Of a DNA stretch of 64,000 nt, positions 33,699 through 44,173 are shown piece after piece. This DNA comes from Paraphaeosphaeria minitans. Its lineage: Eukaryota; Ascomycota; Dothideomycetes; Pleosporales; Didymosphaeriaceae. Location of the stretch: positions 620,001 to 684,000 of the forward strand of contig WJXW01000001.1 in the NCBI GenBank assembly GCA_015832175.1, in the 5' to 3' direction. The position numbers and the translations under genes are program-made. The notes under the pieces are model-generated. The model ran no database searches. It was not told the origin of the DNA and was given only the letters and a program-made list of their open reading frames with translations. Each line of letters begins with the position of its first letter. Positions within the stretch are counted from its first letter, which is position 1.

Positions 33699-35338
33699 TC
33701 ACCGAAGCCGAACAAGCATCGACTCGATGTCCTCTAGATAGCCCTTCACAACCTCCGCACACCTCGCCGCCGTTGCGCCATCAACAACCCTGTGATCAGC
33801 GCTCCAGCTGAATGTGCCCTCCTCTTTCTTGACGAGTTCTCCATCCTTCCCGAACGCAGGCACCGTCTTTGCCCTCCCTATACCCACGATCGCAACCTGT
33901 GGTGACACAATGACAGGCGCTACGACACCCCCGCCAATGCTACCAATGTTGCTCACCGTGATTGTTGCGTCGTTTAGGTCGGCTGTGGTAATCTTCCCTT
34001 CACGTGCGAGCTCGCTCAGACGAGTTATTTCTGCGGCAATCTGCTCGATCGAGAGTGACTGGACGTTGCGAATGACAGGAACAAGAAGGCCTGTGGGCGA
34101 ATCCACTGCGATACCAATGTTATGGGAGCCCTGGTAGACTAATTGCGGCTTGCCAGGCTTCGTCTCTGTGTCCAACCGGGCGTTCAGCAGCGGGTATTGT
34201 TGCAATGCGAGAGAAAGAGCTTTTATGATGAAAGGAAATGTAGTGAGGCGTTGCGACTTCTCTCGGATAACGTTGTACTTCTTGCGAATGGTGTTGAGGG
34301 ATGTGAAATCTACGCCGTCTGTGTACAGGAAGTGTGGAATTGAAAGCGAGATTGCCATTTTCTTGAACATAGCGGACTGTATCGGCGTGAGCGGCTGGAT
34401 CCGGTCTTCTAGTTGTTGCGTGGGCGCAGGTTGTGGTGCTGGAATGCCTGCTCCAGTCTTCGCTGCCTGGGTGTGTCTTTGTACGTCGTCCTTAAGAACG
34501 CGACCATCTCTACCCGTGCCCTCTATATCTTCAATTTTTAGGTTTGCGGCCTTGACCATGTGGCGCACTGCTGGCGTGGCCAAGGAGGCGTGCTTGCCCG
34601 GCGGTTTTCGAGGTTGTAACTCCTGTTGTGCGGGTTCAGCCGGCAAAGATGGCGCTGACTGTGTAGGCACGTCTCCGGTAGCAGCAGCTGTATCATTCCT
34701 TCCTACCTCTATTTCCTGTGTTTTCGGTTCGGATTTGTTCGGCGCTTCCTCCGTTTTGTTTTCCACGGCGCCGTCGAGGACCGCTGCATCGGCTTCGGAG
34801 ATGTCGCTTTGGATATCGATGTCTACCAGAGGCTTCTCAAATTACTACAACCTATACAATAATGTGTATGGCCGTGTGCTTACCTTTCCGACCTTGGCCA
34901 TGTCGTCTGGCTCGTAGTACAGCTTCTTGATCACACCGTCGAACCGAGAAGTAATCTATCCCACGTTAAATGCTTCCTGATGCTGTTAACTATTCACATA
35001 CCTCCACAGACGCTTTGTCCGACTGTACTTCGCAGATGGGATCAAATTGCTCAACGCGAGCCCCAGGCTTCACAAACCACTGAATAACCTGGCATTCCGT
35101 GATGCCTATACATGTCAGTCCTCATCAACCTCGTCAGTCCACCGTACTCACCTTCTCCGATATCCGCCAAAATATAGGGCTTAATAACCTTCAAGCTATT
35201 CGTCGCGACAAACCCTCTCCTCTGATCCCACCGCCTTCTCTGAACCACGTTCAGCGTGCATGCCTCGGTGCGGGGCGCAATTGGCGTCCTCCCCACGAGC
35301 GCGGAACGACAGAAGAAACGAGCGGCTTCTCGCGACAT
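33699..35338 (-). CDS. Lipoamide acyltransferase E2 of branched-chain 2-oxoacid dehydrogenase
   Basis: Mitochondrial E2 core of the branched-chain 2-oxoacid dehydrogenase complex, used in valine, leucine and isoleucine breakdown. Exons: 35338-35152, 35105-35002, 34955-34884, 34832-33699; 498 residues, all phases consistent. The N-terminus ([17 protein letters not shown]) is a mitochondrial presequence. Lipoyl domain at about residues 55-135, with the lipoyl lysine near residue 93 in [18 protein letters not shown]. Peripheral-subunit-binding domain near 180-215 ([28 protein letters not shown]). The catalytic domain ends with [18 protein letters not shown], carrying the HxxxDG active site. [17 protein letters not shown] favours the branched-chain (DBT) type over pyruvate or 2-oxoglutarate E2. 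The linker after the lipoyl domain is acidic and Thr-rich. Confidence 0.93.
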
Positions 35339-36396
35339 GTCGGGCTTTACGGTGCTTGAGGAGGGAAATGAGAAAGGTACATGGCCAGCAACAGAAGTTG
35401 GGTAATAAGCCGTCGGGATTCTTGGATTGTTTGTGAATACGCCCGAGGGTAGCCGTTGGCTCGGTATAACGGGTAACAGGTCTGGGGTAGGCGTGGACGC
35501 TAGCCGGATGCGGCGGGATGGAATGCGAAGAGCAGCTTTGGAAACGCCATGTATAGAGCTGGATCGATGAAAAAGGGGCAGTTGTTCTTCCTATTTCTGT
35601 TCTCTAGATAATATTTTGCGTCTGTAGATCATCCGCGGTGGTAGTGATGTATGCATTCGTGGATTTCATTGCGGTCCTAAGTTTGCTTAAGCCGAAGCTG
35701 GGGAATACGCTTCCGTGTACCCCCACACTCACATCGCTCAGTGACGGTATAGCGGTACAGGTGCTGCTGTGATTTCTTTTCCGTCGGTGCTGTTGTCCAT
35801 TCGTTCGCTTGGCTCCAAGGTACAGATAGGGTAGCGTTGTTCTATCTTATCGCACGCTCCAGATGTGTTTCTGGCGTGCCTCAGTCTGGTCAGTCCACGC
35901 GCTACCTGAGGAGGTATAATAGCACCTGTCTCCTACTCTCACTCCTCGATCGTTCACTAACCTGACACGTTGCTTTAGAATACAAGACAGGTGCGCCTAG
36001 ACAAGAAAGTCACTGCGACTATTCTCGCCACGATGCGACACTCACGCTGCGTGTAGAATGGGCATTCAGGAGCTTGATGCAAGATTGCGAAGTTGCACTC
36101 AATGCATTTGTGATTCACAAGGATACCTAATATCGGTCGTAACAGTTGCCACTGACAAGACGAATCCACTCGCCAATGTCTCCGGAAGATAGATGTCCGG
36201 TCTAGGAACAGCCCCTCTCAGCCACTGTAGCCGAAATCCCTGTCGCAGGGGTATAATCACCATGTTATTGCGCCATTTCTCCGCCAAAGCCATTTGCCGA
36301 CGCCCAATATGTTCAACGCTTTGAGATCCTCCGCAGTTGGAATGCGGCCAAGACTGAAAGAAAGAGAAACGAAAGTCGGAACCAGTTCCGTGATTG
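35339..36396. other. Intergenic region
   Basis: No supported gene. A 64-codon minus frame at 36293-36099 has no family features. Nothing else seen. Confidence 0.45.
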
Positions 36397-37018
36397 TCAT
36401 GAGCTGATGTCGAGTGCCTTGTCTACGGCAGCGGTCACGAGCTTCTCAACCTCTTCGGGTGATCCGGATACGTCGACAATGTCCACGTCGTGGAGCTTCC
36501 TCGTTTCGTCCTCGCCTGGCTCCTCGAGTGCCGCGAGCTGGCTCAAGACCATTGTATCTTTCATGTAATGGCCATGGCGTCCTCCGACTCGTTGCAACAA
36601 GACTTCCTTGCTTGCCTTTAGGTACACGAAGCGAACGTTGGCGTTGGGGTCCTCATCGTAGAGGCGGGCCGTGCGGATGACGTCTCGGTATTTCTTCTTC
36701 AAGGCGCTGCAGGTGATGACGACTCCATGGGCCCCTGTTTTCAACTGGTTCAGGGCTTGGTCGCGAAGCGTGATGAGCCAGTCCCAGCGATCTTCGTCGG
36801 TCAAGGGGATGTCCTTGGACATTTTCTCGATGTTCGCGGGAGGATGGAACTGCGTCATGATTAGCAGGACCTGGACCAAGCTTTCGTTGCCGACGTACAT
36901 CGTCTCCCTCAATGTAGTGGAACCCATACCGCTCGGCAAGGTACTTGGCGACGGTGCTCTTGCCGCAACCCGCGGGCCCGGTTACGATGAGAATGTTGTG
37001 CTGGGGCTTGATCGACAT
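36397..37018 (-). CDS. Gluconokinase (possible long N-terminal extension)
   Basis: ATP-dependent gluconokinase (thermoresistant GntK family), making 6-phosphogluconate for the pentose phosphate pathway. Exon 1 is 37018-36899, exon 2 is 36849-36397; the 49-nt intron (donor GTACGT, branch TGCTAAT, acceptor CGCAG) gives YIEGDDFHPPANIEKM. 190 residues, normal size. The Walker A is VTGPAGCGKSTVAKYLA (about 12-28), followed by DRWDWLITLRDQAL, VVITCSALKKKYRDVIR, VYLKASKEVLLQRVGGRHGHYMK and DVDIVDVSGSPEEVEKL. The start MSIKPQ is preferred by family length, but the frame is open upstream to an ATG at 37525. That would add about 170 residues: a Pro/Ala-rich stretch and a Gln/His/Asn/Thr array coded by a minisatellite. 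The first in-frame alternative is ATG 37147. Confidence 0.92.
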
Positions 37019-37160
37019 GTTGATCGTTGGCCCTGGGTTGGCAGTTGACGAAGCATGCGGAGGAGCGGCTGCGGTAGATGTAGGAGGTGTGGGAGCAGCA
37101 GCATAGTGGATTGGGGTTGGTTGCGCGGGCTCGAAAGTTTGCAGCATGATGAATGCTGTG

Positions 37161-37496
37161 ATTGCGTTCCTGTGGTTGCGTTCCCGTGGTTGTGTGCCCG
37201 TGGTTGTGTTGCTGTGATTGTGTTGCTGTGATTGTGTTGCTGTGATTGTGTTGCTGTGATTGTGTTGCTGTGATTGTGTTGCTGTGATTGTGTTGCTGTG
37301 ATTGTGTTGCTGTGATTGTGTTGCTGTGATTGTGTTGCTGTGATTGTGTTGCTGTGATTGTGTTGCTGTGATTGTGTTGCTGTGATTGTGTTGCTGTGAT
37401 TGTGTTGCTGTGATTGTGTTGCTGTGATTGTGTTGCTGTGATTGTGTTGCTGTGATTGTGTTGCTGTGATTGTGTTGCTGTGATTGTGTTTGCCGT
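37161..37496. repeat. 14-bp minisatellite, 19 perfect copies plus degenerate edges
   Basis: Unit ATTGTGTTGCTGTG (minus strand CACAGCAACACAAT). I count 19 identical tandem copies from 37217 to 37482. Four diverged copies lie on the left (37161-37216) and one partial copy with an inserted T on the right (37483-37496). The unit length is not a multiple of three and the minus strand has no stop in its 42-nt supercycle, so every minus frame stays open and encodes the same circular 14-residue peptide (QSQQHNHSNTITAT). On the plus strand every frame meets TGA. Confidence 0.97.
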
Positions 37497-38247
37497 GACA
37501 AGCCGCCAAGGGAAGCAAGAGGCACACCAAGCCAAACTTATACAGGGAGAGTAGTGGGAATGCAATATGTCAGGGCCTCGTGCTGGATAGGAAAGGGATC
37601 GGAAACAACCGACCAAATTGGCGGGCCTCGAGCTGACTTTAATGAAAAGTCAAGATGCGGTAGGCCATGACGGCACGGACGGGACCCACCGGCGCAAGAC
37701 AACGAGAGCCCAGCCAGATTTGCCGCAACACGAATCAGCAGGGCCGCAAGGGAAGCCGGAACGGTGGCCCGGGCGGCGTGGAGTGTGCGAGTTGGGTGAA
37801 TCGGCATCTTCGTCGGCGTCTGGAAATTGGGCGCAGTGTCGAGTGTCGACTAGTGCGGGATGGCGCGGATGGCTCCCCGCACACGCTTGGTGCAAGGATG
37901 CTCATCATCGTCAGGTACGCTGCACTGACTGCCAGCACATCTCTTCACCCTCGTTTGCGGGCGGGCTCCATTTCCCGTCTGGTACACCGCCGGCGGCCAG
38001 ACACTCCCTACGAGGGGATGCGAGACCAGGCAGCCGAACCGGTCAAGACGACAGTCTAGATAGTCTAACTGCTGCTGCAAAACAAAGCGCACAAGTGTTG
38101 GCTAATGGCGCGTGGGGGTCACGCGAGCTAAGCAAAAGCCGATGAGCTGCCACAGCCACAGCCTTGTGTCGAAAGGAAGGTTTCCATGTCGTCTCAGCAG
38201 GGATAGCAAAAATAGAGCAGGCGCCACTAGGTAGATACATGCGTGAC

Positions 38248-38358
38248 GGGAGGTCGGAAAGCGAAGCCAGTCCCCAGATGCATGGCCTCGCGTTGCAGTG
38301 CAGCGGAGGAATGGGGAGGTCGGAAAGTGAAGCCAGTCCACAGATGCATGGCCTCACG
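38248..38358. repeat. 45-bp direct duplication
   Basis: Copies at 38248-38292 and 38314-38358 (GGGAGGTCGGAAAG.GAAGCC...), 66 bp apart start to start, differing at three sites: C/T, C/A and G/A. They flank a 21-bp non-repeated spacer. No coding sense. Confidence 0.9.
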
Positions 38359-38410
38359 TGCACACCGCCTGCAACCTGTTGCCTGTTACCTGTCGCCTGC
38401 AGCCTGCAAC

Positions 38411-38554
38411 CTGCTATCTACCTGCTACCTGCTATCTACCTGCTACCTGCTATCTACCTGCTACCTGTCCCCTACCTGCTACCTGTCCCCTACCTGCTAC
38501 CTGTCCCCTACCTGCTACCTGTCCCCTACCTGCTACCTGTCCCCTACCTGCTAC
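38411..38554. repeat. 18-bp minisatellite in two unit types
   Basis: Eight tandem 18-bp units: three of type CTGCTATCTACCTGCTAC (38411-38464), then five of type CTGTCCCCTACCTGCTAC (38465-38554). The units share the last ten bases. The array is pyrimidine-rich and lies about 350 bp before the VPS26 start. Confidence 0.95.
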
Positions 38555-38904
38555 CTGGCCGCCTGCAAGGCGCTGCTGCGAGTGAGCCCATCTCCCTCCG
38601 AAGCCTGCCTCCACACATGCAGCTGGTCCCATGGCCTTTCTGTGCTCGTCCCGACGCGACGTGCCCAAGGAAAGCGCCGCTGCTGCGAACGGTGAAGAGA
38701 GCGAAGACTAACCTAGTGAGATGTGCCCCGTCAGTGATGCAATCGTGCTGTTCAGCCTCAGAGAACGGAATATGTGGGGAGCTCGCGTGACTAAGCGGCC
38801 CAGCGCACCTGCCGCGCTTGCTGGGGTACCAACTCCACACCATCATTGAGAGCCAGTCTACTGCGCAACCGCCGCAGCCCATCGGTGCCCACCAATCGCC
38901 CGCC

Positions 38905-40005
38905 ATGTCCTACTTCTTCTCTACGCCCGTGGACATCGACATCGTTCTCGAGGACTCGGACGACCGCCAGACCGTCGACGCCAAGCTCGATAAGAACCGC
39001 AAGGAGAAGGTGCCGCTGTACCTCGATGGCGAGTCTGTCAAGGGGCAGGTCACTATCAGGCCGAAAGATGGCAAGCGATTAGAACACACGGGCATCAAGG
39101 TGCAGTTCATTGGGACAATTGGTGTGTCTGCCTGCTCTCTCCTCGCCGTGACCTACGGGCGCCAGTACTGATCAGCGCGTCCATGTAGAGATGTTCTTCG
39201 ACCGCGGAAACCACCACGAGTTTCTTTCGCTTGGCCAGGAACTGGCAGCACCGGGCGAGCTCCAGCATCCCCAGACCTTTGAGTTCAACTTCAAGAACGT
39301 CGAGAAGCAGTACGAATCCTACAATGGCATCAACGTCAAGCTACGCTACTTTATGCGCGTCACCGTCTCGCGCCGCATGGCCGATGTGGTGAGGGAGAAA
39401 GATCTTTGGGTATACTCATACCGGATACCACCGGAGACGAATAGCTCCATCAAGATGGACGTCGGTATTGAAGACTGCCTGCACATCGAATTTGAATACT
39501 CAAAGTCGAAATATCATCTGAAAGATGTAATCGTCGGCAGGATATATTTCCTGTTGGTGCGGTTAAAGATCAAGCACATGGAGCTTTCCATCATCCGGAG
39601 AGAGACCACGGGAGCGGCACCCAATCAATACAACGAGAGCGAAACCCTAGTGCGCTTCGAGATAATGGATGGCTCGCCATCGAGGGGTATGTGATGATTG
39701 ACCAAGTTCTTGCATTAATGCTAATAACAAGTCAGGCGAAACCATTCCAATACGTCTATTCCTGGGCGGGTTTGATCTGACCCCCACGTTCCGAGAGGTC
39801 AACAAGAAGTACTCCACGCGATACTATCTCAGCTTAGTCCTTATCGATGAAGGTACGTGTTTGTATGGCCGATCAGCGATCATCAAGCTGACTTCATACA
39901 GATGCGCGACGATACTTCAAGCAGTCGGAGATTGTGCTCTTCCGACAAGCTCCCGAGGGATTGACCCTAGCACAAGAGCAGAACAAGCTGATGGCTGTAT
40001 CTTGA
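38905..40005 (+). CDS. VPS26: Retromer subunit VPS26
   Basis: Arrestin-fold core subunit of retromer, which recycles cargo from endosomes to Golgi with VPS35 and VPS29. Exons: 38905-39121, 39189-39686, 39736-39852, 39902-40005; 311 residues, close to human VPS26 (327). Splice phases close. Family sequence throughout: start MSYFFSTPVDIDIVL, VPLYLDGESVKGQV, EHTGIKVQFIGTIEMFFDRGNHHEF as rebuilt by the first splice, FLSLGQELAAPGEL, the loop NVKLRYFMRVTVSRR, KDLWVYSYRIPPE, CLHIEFEYSKSKYHLKDVIVG, MELSIIRRETTG and GETIPIRLFLGGFDLTPTFREVNKKYSTRYYLSLVLIDE after the second. No domain missing. Confidence 0.96.
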
Positions 40006-40505
40006 GGTAGCCGTGAAAATCAGATGATATTCTGAGACAGAACGCGGCGGGCAACAACGCTTGATTGACCCTAAGACTTGGTGGATAGCACAAGTCACAT
40101 CGTGTGTTGATGCATCCCTAGTATTGGTCGTACCCGACCTGCCGGCTGACTGCTCGATGTTGGTTCTAGCATACATACATAATGCGGGTTTATACACTAG
40201 ATTCGGCAAGCAGATAATGGATGCCACCTCTGAAAAGTGGTTGATTCCCCCGAATAACAAGATTTGCAATGTCATTGTTACGGGCTTGACTGCGGATAAG
40301 ATGTTTCAATATTGTATCGTTGTTTCCGTGCTCACTGGCGCAGTTGCAGGACAGCACTTGCTTCATGCGTTCGTGTGCTCTGTATAGCAAGAGCACCTTT
40401 GGTGCCCCGGCCTTCTGCAAGGCACATAACAGAGGCTCCCCAATCCCGCCAAACCTCCATTAATAGTCCTATCCTCTCGCATAGATCCGATCCTTGTACC
40501 CTGCG
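40006..40505. other. Intergenic region
   Basis: No feature seen apart from likely VPS26 3' UTR. Confidence 0.45.
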
Positions 40506-41687
40506 ATGAGTGTTGCCGGCAGCAACGAACCCCACATCAGTTGGCCTTGGATTACTCCACTCGTCAATTTCACGCATCCGACGTCAGTCTCCAAGATCAT
40601 TCAACATTCGCGCACCGACTTGCTCCTCACGATGAATCATCCGCCCGAGTTACGCCGTCTCGATGTGAACACTAAAGCCACGAAACAAGATCCAAGAAAC
40701 AACGGGGCATGGCAAATTTTATACAAATTCGGTGACGGGGTGAAGTCGTGTCCCGCAATGACGAGAGTGGATCGTTGGCGGTACGCGATCATCACCAGCG
40801 AGGATGAGATGAATACGTTGGGGAAAACCCACAAGATTGAATTGACGCTGAAGAAAGGCAAATGCAGCATCTGGATAGTGGACCTGAAGAGATGGGAAAC
40901 AGGAAATGGTTGGGTAGAGGCAAGGAAATTGGTGGACGCACCGTATGCGGGATGCTTGAGAGGAATCACCACGCTTCCGCTGCCTTCGTACGCAATACCG
41001 TACTCGTCTCTGAATCCGGGAGGACTGGATCGTCTTCCACATCTACTGGTTTCCGATGCTACGCAAGGCAGGATTTATATATTCGATGCGCACACTGGAC
41101 ACGGTACCGTCTAGTTCGCGCACCAGAGCATGTTGCCTCCTCTTGCACAAAGGAAGCCAGGTCTCTACCAGCCGGCCCTCGGAATTACTGCTCTCAACTG
41201 CCATCGCGGCACGGTATATTACCTCAACACGTCTGCGGGGACCATACACTGTCTTGGAATACATTCTAGCAACTTCTCGCCATAGGAAGCTACTCCCTCG
41301 ACTCTACTGCGTTTTGATCTGAAACACCGCAGTATTTTTGGTACAACAGAGCTACCGCCTTGCACAGACTTCGTTATCCGAGGCACATTTGGGCCTGAGG
41401 TTCTCTTGGCCAGCCCAACAGCAGGTATTGTACGTGCATATTGGCACTGCAGATGGAAAGGGCGAGCGAAAGGGCATTGGTACTTCCACACGATGAGGCG
41501 TAAGCTTCCCAGCACGTCGAGATCCAACATCACGGCGATTGCGATTGACGAGAGCGCGCGCAATCCTTGGCTAATCGGCCATACCAAGCTGTGGGTTGGT
41601 ACCGCAAACAAGCCACAACGAGGTAAAAAGGAGCCTCTGGGCGCAATGGCCATTTGCTTCAAAGGAACGTTTCACGGTATTATCTGA
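40506..41687 (+). pseudogene. SMP-30/gluconolactonase-like beta-propeller gene with two in-frame TAG codons
   Basis: A continuous 394-codon frame interrupted only by TAG at 41112-41114 and TAG at 41283-41285. Reading through both, the protein resembles fungal six-bladed beta-propellers of the SMP-30/gluconolactonase/NHL type: LVNFTHPTSVSKIIQHSRTD, LLTMNHPPELRRLDV, then the blade ends PHLLVSDATQGRIYIFDAHTG, PALGITALNCHRGTVYYLNTS, LLRFDL, FVIRGTFGPEVLLASPTAGIVRAYW and late ITAIAIDESARNPWLIGHT. No secretion signal is visible. A pseudogene with two nonsense mutations is the simplest reading. A 57-nt in-frame GT-AG segment could remove the first TAG, and a 35-nt one the second, but neither has a clear branch site and the second is very short. 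Sequencing error is also possible. Confidence 0.6.
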
Positions 41688-42318
41688 ACCTGGCATGAGG
41701 AGAAGTAAAGAATGTACCTACCTATTGTTAAACCTGGAGCGTTAGAACATTGAAAGGAGTCCCACCTTGTCTACAGTGCACAACATTGAATGTATAGATC
41801 AGATTGCCAAATTCTCCGGGCTATACTCAGGCCCCACTGCCCTGCATGATGCCGTGTGTGCAGCGGAAGGGCGGTCGGTGGTGCTCTCATCCCTGGCTCG
41901 TCGGGAACGGTTGGGGGCCGCCACTCAGAGACTGACTCCGAAACTACCGAACACATCTTCACCAGAGGCCCGACCACCTGTTTCAACACCACACATCGCC
42001 GCTGAATCGCCTTCCACGTCGCCCGTGTGTGCGTGAGCCGAGAGAGAGTCATTCACACCGTACAGATCGCGATCAAGGGCAACGTGCCGAGATAAGCACG
42101 GGCCCGCATAAGTCGAACGTCATTGAAGCCAGGGCTTTGGCTCGACGGACCCAGTACAGCAGCCACCATGATTGAAGGCAGTCGACGTCGCTTCCTATAC
42201 CACCTGAACTCGCGCTGGATCTACGGCAAAGTTGTGAGTCGCACGAACCGCCACCCGCGTGCGCCCAATCTGACCCTCCGTGTAGCCACTCCTTCACGCC
42301 GCCGTATTCCTCCTTCAA
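41688..42318. other. Intergenic region
   Basis: No supported gene. An open stretch before 42319 in another frame (from ATG 42168) lacks family features. Confidence 0.45.
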
Positions 42319-43283
42319 ATGGCCGCCGTTTCCCTCTTGACGAGGAAGTTCAACTCCTACTATGCCCAGCGACCAGGTAAGAGACAATTCTCTTTCACGC
42401 AGGTGCTCGTTCTAACAGATGTGCTAGTACTCACCACTATGATCACCAACGCTGTATGACGCCCTCCCCCATGCACTTGCCATTGCGTACACCACCGACG
42501 CATCCTACACTATTCCCACCCAATCGAACCGAAATGGGATTCGCTTCTCTCGCTCTTTCTCAGGCATAATAAGGACGGTGGCTGATATATGTACAGGTGT
42601 TGGGTGGCATAGCGGACACAGTAGCCCAGACGTTGACCGCAGTGCGGCAGCGTGCAGTGCGCAAGGGCGACAAAGATGATTTCCTTGCCATTGAAATTCA
42701 CGAAATTCACAGGCGGGACTCCTTCTCCGAACGCGATCTGATCCCCGATTCGAAGCTGCTACCTCCTCCATTCGACTTTGAGCGCTTGACACGGTTCATG
42801 TCGTACGGTTTCTTGATGGCACCTATACAGCACAAGTGGTTTGGCTTCCTTACGAGGACTTTCCCTATGAGCAAGACTTCCGCCATGGTGCCCGCGTTGA
42901 AGCGCATGGCTTTGGACCAGCTCATGTTTTCTCCAGTTGGTATGTCAAATCTGGGTGATGCATGGAGACTTGCTAACAGTACCGCCAGGTCTGGCTTGCT
43001 TCTTCACCTTCATGACCGTTGCCGAGGGCGGCGGTAAGCGCGCCGTTGCCCGCAAATTCCAGGATATCTACATCCCGGCCCTGAAAGCAAACTACTTGGT
43101 ATGGCCGGCAGTGCAGATCATCAATTTCCGTCTCCTGCCCGTTCAGCTCCAGATTGTACGCCAAGACTCCGTACTCACCCTTGATATTATTGAGTGCTGA
43201 CTCTGTGCTAGCCCTTTGTCTCTACCATCGGTATTGCTTGGACCGCTTACCTCTCCCTCACCAACTCGGCTGAAGAGGCGTAA
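42319..43283 (+). CDS. Mpv17/PMP22-family membrane protein
   Basis: Four-helix membrane protein of the Mpv17/PMP22 family, whose members sit in the peroxisomal or inner mitochondrial membrane; one Neurospora member (WSC) sorts Woronin bodies. Exons: 42319-42376, 42428-42453 (26 nt), 42597-42939, 42989-43155, 43212-43283; 221 residues with all phases closing. Family landmarks: start LLTRKFNSYYAQRPVLTTMITNAVLGGIADTVAQ, the loop PFDFERLTRFMSYGFLMAPIQHKWFGFL, LDQLMFSPVGLACFF and the C-terminal YLVWPAVQIINFRLLPVQLQIPFVSTIGIAWTAYLS. A charged insert (about residues 40-85, RKGDKDDFLAIEIHEIHRRD) separates helix 1 from helix 2, as in the fungal PMP22-like group. Peroxisomal location is likely but not shown. 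Confidence 0.9.
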
Positions 43284-44173
43284 AGTCTCGATTACCGCCT
43301 ACGAATTTCTTTTACAGTCTATGTCAGCTGTGTAAACTAAGTGAAGGCCTAATCGGCTGCGAGCCAAGTATACTGGAGTTACAAATTGAATTTCACACGT
43401 CGATCGCGCACTTGCATATCAGGCTGGGAGCCACTTGGCGTTTGGGAATGGGCAGCTCATTTTATAGATTGAATTCGGGACCTTCATGTCTATTCTTCAT
43501 AGTTATGTGATCATGGCGTATTCTTAATTTCAGAATTCAAGGTCTCTTGTGATGCTGAAAAGGCTTTTGTGGATTCCGTGCCTGCGCTCTCGGCCGCGCA
43601 TCCGGCTGCAAAATATCGAAAAGTGGACCATTACGCGACACTGGCAGCTGCGCATACTCTGAACAGCACCGTGGGACAACTCGAACCAGCTACAAGCTAC
43701 ATAATAGGTATTGCAGTCTTGTATCTGGCGCAGAGGTCACGCAAGGAACACGCAACCTTAGAATCGACGCTTTCGCAGTAGCACTACGTCGTCCCCCGCG
43801 CCAGATAGATAGTAGAGCGGTTGTTGTAAACTATGACATTATCTTGAAGAATTCACAGGGGTTTCTGACCCTGCTGCCCATTGCTTTCCCCTGCATTCTG
43901 CTAAGGAGCCAAACAGCAGTTATTTTGCGTGAGGGCGGGCTGAGGCTCTGCCCCACCATCCGGCCTCTAGCCCCGCGCATGGCATAGATCGATTCAACAA
44001 CGAACCCTGCGTCTGCACCAGCTTCGCTGCTTTCGACGTAAGTAGCCTGCTAGTCCCGTCAGTCCTCCCTGGGACCAGATCTGACTTCATTCCCGCTCTA
44101 CTAAGTCCTAGCTTTTCTCTCGATTGAATCCCTTCTAACCTCCCCTCCAACATAGTACCCGAATCACACCACG
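43284..44173. other. Intergenic region, promoter of PGK1
   Basis: From about 44041 to the PGK1 start the plus strand is CT-rich, as in leaders of strongly expressed fungal glycolytic genes. Otherwise nothing seen. Confidence 0.45.

Larger units (their letters stand above)
37019..38904. other. Gene-free, repeat-rich region between gluconokinase and VPS26
   Basis: Carries two minisatellites and a 45-bp duplication, listed separately. No gene other than the possible N-terminal extension of gluconokinase is supported. Confidence 0.55.

Noticed and set aside
36099..36293. 64-codon minus-strand frame MALAEKWRNN...
   Set aside because: Plausible start but no domain, no splice partner that closes in phase, and isolated; not enough to call a gene.
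38164..38790. Long plus-strand frames of YLLPVP/ATCYLP repeats
   Set aside because: The 18-bp array is a multiple of 3 and stop-free, so it creates open frames by composition; no start context, homologous domain or unique sequence of note.
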